64,000 nt of DNA from Callaeas wilsoni (lineage: Eukaryota > Chordata > Aves > Passeriformes > Callaeidae), in NCBI GenBank assembly GCA_013398955.1, contig VWPU01017409.1:1-64000 (forward strand). The letters run 5' to 3'. How positions within the stretch are numbered: the first letter of the stretch is position 1; each line of letters begins with the position of its first letter. Below the pieces are notes generated by a model that searched no databases, had not been told where the DNA came from, and saw nothing but the letters and a program-made list of their open reading frames with translations. Positions 58,791 to 64,000 of the stretch are shown here, piece after piece. A program made the position numbers and the translations under genes.

Positions 58791-59628
58791 TTTAGTTTGG
58801 AGCGTCATCTTCTTTGCTGGCAGCTGGGTAGGGCAGTTCTTAGTCAGAAACCTGTCTTCTTAACCTTTTCCAGCACAGTACCCACTGGCTTCCAAGTCAC
58901 CGATCCCCGCCTGACTTTTCACCCTGCCCTGATGAAAACCAGCTTTACAGCTCTTTCTCAAATCCTTTTTAACTAAACCTTTAGAAATTATTCTGCAAGG
59001 TCATTTGCTACTGCAAACAGGGATAATTTATATGCTGGAAGGTTCAAAAGAAAGATGTTCTTCCACTGTAGTGTCCATAAAGCATTTGGTTCACTGGAAG
59101 TGTAACCCACCCTTTTCCCTCATACAGGACTTAGCCTGTGTGGGGGTTTTTAGTCATACTTTTCTTAGGGGACTGAAAATACCTCAGAATTCATTAAGGA
59201 AAATGTACCACTTTTGTTAAGAAAATAAAGGGGGGCTTTTCTTTCTTTTGTTCTTAGTCCTCACCTGCTCCTTCCAGTCATAAAATTACCCAGTTATGCT
59301 TCTGCGTTTTAATTATTAACAAAAATCCTAATAAAATAAGGAAGTATAAACATATCCTAAATCATTTCCCCAAGAGAGATCTATCTTTTTTTTTTTTTCC
59401 CTTTTCTATTATCAGATTGAGAGGAAAGCTAATGTCTTTACAAGCAATTGATGAGTGAAGGTATGGGTGTTAGTGTCTTTGAAATGGGTCTTAACGTCTC
59501 TGCTAACGGTGGGCAGCAGGTTTGTTGCAGAGCCCAGGCAGCTTGGCTCCTAGAACAAACAAGTGGGTCTGCACAAGCTTGAACTTCTGAGCTTTGGGGT
59601 AAAATAGTAGATTCAAAGGGGAAAAATT
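58791..59628. other. Unique sequence between CpG island and LTR, no gene seen
   Basis: GC falls quickly after the island. A T-tract lies at about 59389-59398. No supported exon; this may be the first intron of whatever transcript starts in the island. Confidence 0.4.
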
Positions 59629-59865
59629 TGTGGTAGGCGGTTCGGGATGTACCTTCCCAGTACATCAGCCAACGGGGAAAGGAATAGGGCAACATGCGGC
59701 CAGGAGTTCAGGATCAAAGGACGCTGCGCCCTCGGAAACCTCGAGAGAGAAAACCCAGCGAGTGTGTGCCCCAGTGGACTCTCTTCCTTTATTCGAATAA
59801 AGTTGCAGGACTCCTCTGTCTCCTTTTTGGATATAAACCTCTAGCGCTTGTGGATTTTCCTGATA
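59629..59865 (+). mobile_element. Short solo LTR of an endogenous retrovirus (plus strand)
   Basis: It begins TGTGGTAGGCGGTTCGGGAT, is CpG-rich (CTGCGCCCTCGG, CCTCGAGAG) and carries a polyadenylation signal AATAAA at 59796-59801, followed by a 64-base R/U5-like end. If it ends at 59865 (GATA, a decayed CA terminus), the flanks AAATT (59624-59628) and AAATC (59866-59870) agree at four of five bases, which fits a target-site duplication. No internal retroviral sequence is present. Open frames across it are artefacts. LTR identity is from structure and remembered family resemblance; class not assigned. Confidence 0.65.
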
Positions 59866-60262
59866 AAATCCTTCCTTTCATAGCCTTCCTAAAGAGGCCA
59901 TGTAACAATAGCCAGGACAAAACAAGTTCCAGCTGCCTGCCAGAGTCATGAAAACCATGGAGATTTACCTTCCAGTATGGCCTGCATCTGTCAAGATAGG
60001 CAGATAAAAAAATACCAGTCTAGTCATCTTATTAAGTTTAGTAATTTTAGCAAGGCTAGCATTGTTCCCATGATCTTGCATAGCACATGTTATTGCAAGA
60101 CTGTTTTTTTCTTTTCATGTCTAATAAAGGGCTTGATTTGCTATAAATCCATAAACAATGCAATTCAGAAAACACACTGTAAAGTTTTTTGGGCTTGTTT
60201 TTTTTATGTCTTTTTTTCACTTTTTTTCTACCTGTACTGCTAACTACTGACCTTGAACAGAC
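59866..60262. other. Unique AT-rich sequence, no gene seen
   Basis: T-rich runs near 60.19-60.23 kb; nothing else recognised. Confidence 0.4.
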
Positions 60263-60310
60263 TGTGCCGGTTTGTGCTGGGGCAGAGTTATTTTAAATAC
60301 TACTTTTGCT
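60263..60310 (+). mobile_element. Possible LTR-terminus fragment
   Basis: TGTGCCGGTTTGTGCTGGGG, then CAGAGTTATTTT, closely resembles the 5' terminus of a common avian LTR (TGTGCTGGTTTNGGCTGGGGTAGAGTTAATTTT). Similarity fades after about 40 bases, so this would be a truncated piece. Confidence 0.4.
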
Positions 60311-60817
60311 TTATCAGCAGTCTAGAGAAATGCACAACAAGGATTTTAATTGCATGTATTACTATTTGGTACTTCCAAATTTTTACTGTAAGGCAGCTTT
60401 GTGTCCTACCTTGACTGGTACAGGATTGCAAAGAGAGTATAAGGACTGCTAAGGCATTACCTTTGAGCAGGACAGGTTTTGTGATCTTTGTGTTGCTTCT
60501 GCAAAATGTCAAGCACAGAAAGGGATCTGAAGAAAGCAACTATGACTTATTTTTGTATTTGCACAGACTTGCACTGCATAAATAGATGTGTTTAACACAG
60601 CCTTTGCATCTGCCAAAATGAAACCTAATGTAATGTGGTCCATAGAATGCTGATTTTTATATCAAGTTCATTCTGTTCTAATTATATGCAATAAGAATTT
60701 TGTATCATTCTAATTATACTTATTTAAAATCACACATAACAGAAGTAGTCAAGAGAGTACAGGGAATAAGCTGTTCTAGGCGCATACTTCTAACATATCA
60801 GAGTTATTTAACTGTTG

Positions 60818-60958
60818 TAGAATCATCATGGGATGTTAAGGGGTTGGAATGGACCCTAAAGATCCTCTAGTCCCAACCTCCCCATGCCATGTGCAAGGAC
60901 ACCTCCAACTAGACCGGATTGCTCAAGGCTTTCTCCAACCTGTCTTTGAACACTGTCA
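60818..60958 (-). mobile_element. CR1 LINE 3' fragment (minus strand)
   Basis: TAGAATCATCATGGGATGTT, GGTTGGAATGGACCCTAAAG, CCAACCTCCCCATGCCATGT and CTCCAACCTGTCTTTGAACA are in the order of an antisense CR1 end. About 140 bases survive. Confidence 0.9.
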
Positions 60959-63229
60959 CGGTTCACACTGTCATCTGGGGCCTTAACATTTCTGAATATT
61001 TTATCTTCTATTCACAATTTTCTAGGTGAAAATCTGATGTGGTGTCATTTAATATTATTTGTACTAAGCAACTGTATTTAATTGCAGATCAGTGGGCTTT
61101 TTCCATGACAGAATTTTTAACTTTTCTCTGTAGTAGTAAAACATAGTCTTCCCATAAATCTGAAAAACAAACAACGGAATTAGTTGACACACCTCTCTGA
61201 TGGGTCATGAAACTGGAATGTATTTAGTACTGAAAAGTTACTACTCTCAGTTAAAGGCATGCCTTTTGATACTGGATGTTCTGGCACACATCCTTGTGGC
61301 CATTTGTTGTGGTGAATTATTTGCTAAAGTCTGAAAAGAGCTGGGATTTGCTTTTGGTGGGGCTTTCTTGTTCTGTTTTAAAAGTCCATTATTCTGGTTC
61401 TGCAGGCCTTATGCTCGTGCCTGGCAATGTATTTCCTTCATGTGTGTTTAACGTGCTGGGATTAGGACGTCAAACTGAAGTACAGGGAAATGTCTTGCTA
61501 ATTAGAAGATAATTCTTGGTAGCTTCCAAGCTCTAGGCCGGACAGCTTACAAACAGCTGTGTATCAACATGATGGTGTTACAGGAAAAGTCTGTCAATCT
61601 AATGGTATGTTTCATTATCTTTTTTTTTTTTTTTTTTATTCCATAGTTGTTCAACAGAACAATGCATGCTCATATGCAGCTGAACTATGTACGTTTTTCC
61701 ACTTTCTAATTAGCTTTTTAATCCATACCCTGCTATAGTACTTTCTGTGCAAATGGGGTGATAATAAATTCATTTTTATCTCTTCAGAAATCAAAGCATC
61801 TGTTTCTTTCAGAAAAGATAAATGACACGATGAACTCTTGTCCACCTAAACATTCAACATTTCAAAGAACAAACCAAACAAAACCAGACCCTCTACTATA
61901 GGAAAATTTTGACGTTACTTTTATTATGAGTGTCTTTAAGCTGGTTTTATACGTGTAGCACCAGGTTTTACAATGCTGGCCATTGTTTGGGGCTATTTTT
62001 TGTTTAACCGTTCTGTAGACAGGATGCCAACTGTGTATCTTAATGGGAAAAAGACTACAAATTAAATACATTATTAAAAATAAATGTGATAATTAGTCTG
62101 TGAATGCTATCCACAAAAATAGTGGGCATATTTGATAGCCCAAATCCTTATGTGCTTTCCTTCTGGATTTCATAATGGCACTATGTTAATTTATGTAGTA
62201 AGACCCCTGTTCTGTAACTTAATGACATGCAAACAAGTTTGTATCCATGTCATATAAATTGTTACAAAGAGGTGTTAACTTGGAAATGGTATTTTTTGCC
62301 CTTCAACTGAAGGGCCCTGCTCTTGGTAAGAAATATGGTGGAAAACAGCATTGTACTACTTTGGCTTATAAAATAAAAAGCAGTTTAAATGTAACATAAA
62401 CTTCTGGTGAAAATCTTAGTAATGGTAGTATGCTACAAACTTTTTAAAAAGTTGTTTTGAGGTCTGGGAGCATGATTAATGGAGAACTTGTGGTTTTGGT
62501 TTTAAATTAGATTCTTGTCCAAATAACAATTCCCTGCCCACAGCAGGGGTCCTTTTTCCATTTGGTCTTTAAGTATTTAAGGAGTACACAATATTGCAAT
62601 ATTTTTCCATATATAGATCAATTTGGCACATTAGTACACTTCCCTTGCTCCAGCTGACTTTGTGGCACAGTTGCCAAAAGCCTTTTGGGATTTGGCTGAA
62701 GAACTCTCACAATATAAAAGCAAACTGCTTGGTTTTTTTAGCCAGAAAGGAAACTCCTGTTAGTTTTAAATTAGTCTTGAACAGCACAGCTGCTCTCCCC
62801 TGTAGATCTACATTAGACTTGTTGAATCAGCTTGCTTTTATTCCCCGTAACAGAGGTCCTGATCTGCAATTTAAATATATTCTTGCTTCATTTCGACCTT
62901 GGTGGAGGAACAAAAGCTGTATTTTTGGCAGATGAGGTTACATGCCATGATCTCTCACCTCTCTGTAGCGAGAGTATCCACTGCCTCTCACCTCTGCCTC
63001 TGGATGTGGGGAGAGAAAAAAATTAAAAAGAGTATGAACATAAAATGATGTAAAGTGTTACACCATGTCTCACTAGCTCTTCAGCTGCGTGCAGGTGTAA
63101 CTTCTCAAGAAGCTGGAAAGAGTTTGAAGAACGTGAATTGGATGGGCTCCTTTGCTGAGGAGCAGTTGGAGCAAGCTGGAGGCAGCTCCCACTAAAAGTC
63201 ACTGATCTTTATCGCTTTGCTACAGCCTT
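60959..63229. other. Unique AT-rich sequence, no gene seen
   Basis: A T-run lies at 61619-61637. Several short open frames, none with a domain. Confidence 0.45.
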
Positions 63230-63876
63230 ACTTTGGATGGCGGCAGGGAGTGCAGTGAGCCTCAGAAAGGGAGAAAAGTGGGGTTTTCCTGGCTGTCTCC
63301 CTGTGGCAATGCCCGGTGGTGCTGGAAGAGTGGGAGCTGGCAGGGAGCACATCTGTACCCTTGTCAGAGGAGGGTGGAGGGCTGTGCCCGGTTCTGGGTT
63401 CCTCAGCACGAGAAAGACAAGGACCTACTGAAGAAGGTCAGTGGAGGCCACAAAGATGATGGGAGTCTGGAAATCTCTCTTACAAGGCGGGACTGTGAGA
63501 GCTGGAGCCGTTTAGTTTAGTGAAGAGACAGCTGAGAAGGGACCTCATTACTGCATATAAATATCCCAAATGGGGGTGCCAAGAGGATGGTGTCAGAGTC
63601 TTTCTGACAGTGCCCAGAGACAGGACAGGGAGCAATGGCCATAAACTAAAACACAAGAAGTTTCACCTCGACATGGAGAAGAACTTCTTTACTCTGAGGG
63701 GGCTGAGCACTGGAATAGGCTGACCATGGAGGTCGTGGAGTCTCCCTCTGAAGGAATTCCGAACCCACCTGGAGGCGTTAATGTAGCACCTGTTCGAGGT
63801 GACCCTGCCTTGGCAAGGGCCCTGGCCTGGATGATCTCTAGAGGTCCCTTCCATCGCTAACAATTCTGTGATTCTC
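63230..63876 (+). mobile_element. CR1 LINE 3' end (plus strand)
   Basis: The element shows GACCTCATTACTGCATATAA, GTGCCAAGAGGATGGTGTCA, AAGTTTCACCTCGACATGGA followed by GAAGAACTTCTTTACTCTGAG, GAGGTCGTGGAGTCTCCCTC, GGTGACCCTGCCTTGGCAAG and GATGATCTCTAGAGGTCCCT, ending CAATTCTGTGATTCTCT. This is a full CR1 3' signature. The upstream part (about 63230-63500) is more diverged and the 5' limit is approximate. It looks relatively young compared with the other CR1 pieces here and ends within about ten bases of the right-edge CpG island. Confidence 0.9.
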
Positions 63877-63884
63877 TAACACCG

Positions 63885-64000
63885 TCGCAGGTGGGAACGC
63901 CGACCCGGAGCAGCTGCCAGGCCGCTCGGGGGCCGCAGCGGCACCGCCCACGGCCGGGCGGAGCCAGCCCTCGGCCGCGCTTCCCGAGGTGCTCGGCTGG
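63885..64000. promoter_or_regulatory. Left part of a CpG island at the window edge
   Basis: From about 63885 the sequence becomes CpG-dense (CGCCGACCCGG, CCGCTCGGGGGCCGCAGCGG, CGGCCGGGCGGAGCC) to the last base. It contains GC-box-like CCGCCC and GGGCGG elements. It is probably a promoter of a gene lying mostly to the right; no coding exon can be called in 116 bases. Confidence 0.55.

Noticed and set aside
61619..61637. T-run as the antisense poly-A tail of a minus-strand retrocopy
   Set aside because: The sequence to its right shows no open frame or gene similarity on the minus strand and no flanking duplication.

Overview
This window looks like nuclear DNA from a bird. It has no dense coding, and most of it is AT-rich intronic or intergenic sequence. 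CpG-rich blocks lie at both edges and near 58 kb. The repeats are of avian type: CR1 LINE 3' ends with the family's terminal ATTCTRTGATTCT-like motif, small solo LTRs of avian endogenous retroviruses, and much older CR1/L3-like and MIR/CORE-SINE relics shared across amniotes. I cannot name the species. The 1.1-kb LTR at 49-50 kb is of a kind I associate with birds other than fowl, but that is from memory of repeat families, not from a search.

Layout. 1-1.1 kb: a CpG island with one convincing protein-coding first exon on the minus strand (217 to 38). It encodes 60 codons, ends at a good splice donor, and reads out of the window to the left. Upstream of it are a long polypyrimidine tract, a (TG)22 microsatellite and a SOX/TCF-type palindrome. 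1.1-39 kb: no recognisable gene. It holds scattered MIR-like relics, ancient CR1 pieces (18.6, 20.8 and 34.7 kb), one clearer CR1 (22.9-23.5 kb), a solo LTR (30.05-30.49 kb) and a perfect 15-bp inverted repeat (18.02 kb). 39.25-40.93 kb: a dead minus-strand gene of BED-finger plus hAT-transposase type (ZBED5/FAM200/SCAND3-like), split by a CR1 that carries its own 18-bp minisatellite. 40.9-49 kb: mostly unique sequence, with one weak candidate plus-strand exon (43.31 kb), an isolated CpG cluster (45.7 kb) and a CR1 fragment. 49.09-50.22 kb: a long solo LTR on the minus strand, full of imperfect internal repeats. 50-57.9 kb: unique sequence with one ancient CR1. 57.9-58.8 kb: helically spaced A-tracts beside a second CpG island. 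59.63-59.87 kb: a short solo LTR with near-matching flanks. 60-63.9 kb: CR1 fragments, then the start of a third CpG-rich block at the right edge.

Functionally the only gene I would defend is the one entering from the left. The islands at 58 kb and at the right edge probably mark other promoters, but I cannot identify their genes. Most long open frames here lie in repeats, low-complexity DNA or CpG islands and are not genes. I found no tRNA, rRNA, CRISPR array or operon, and nothing I would call a new biological system. The most worthwhile leads are the unidentified first exon, the interrupted BED/hAT pseudogene, the perfect hairpin at 18.02 kb, the candidate exon at 43.31 kb and the phased A-tracts beside the 58-kb island.
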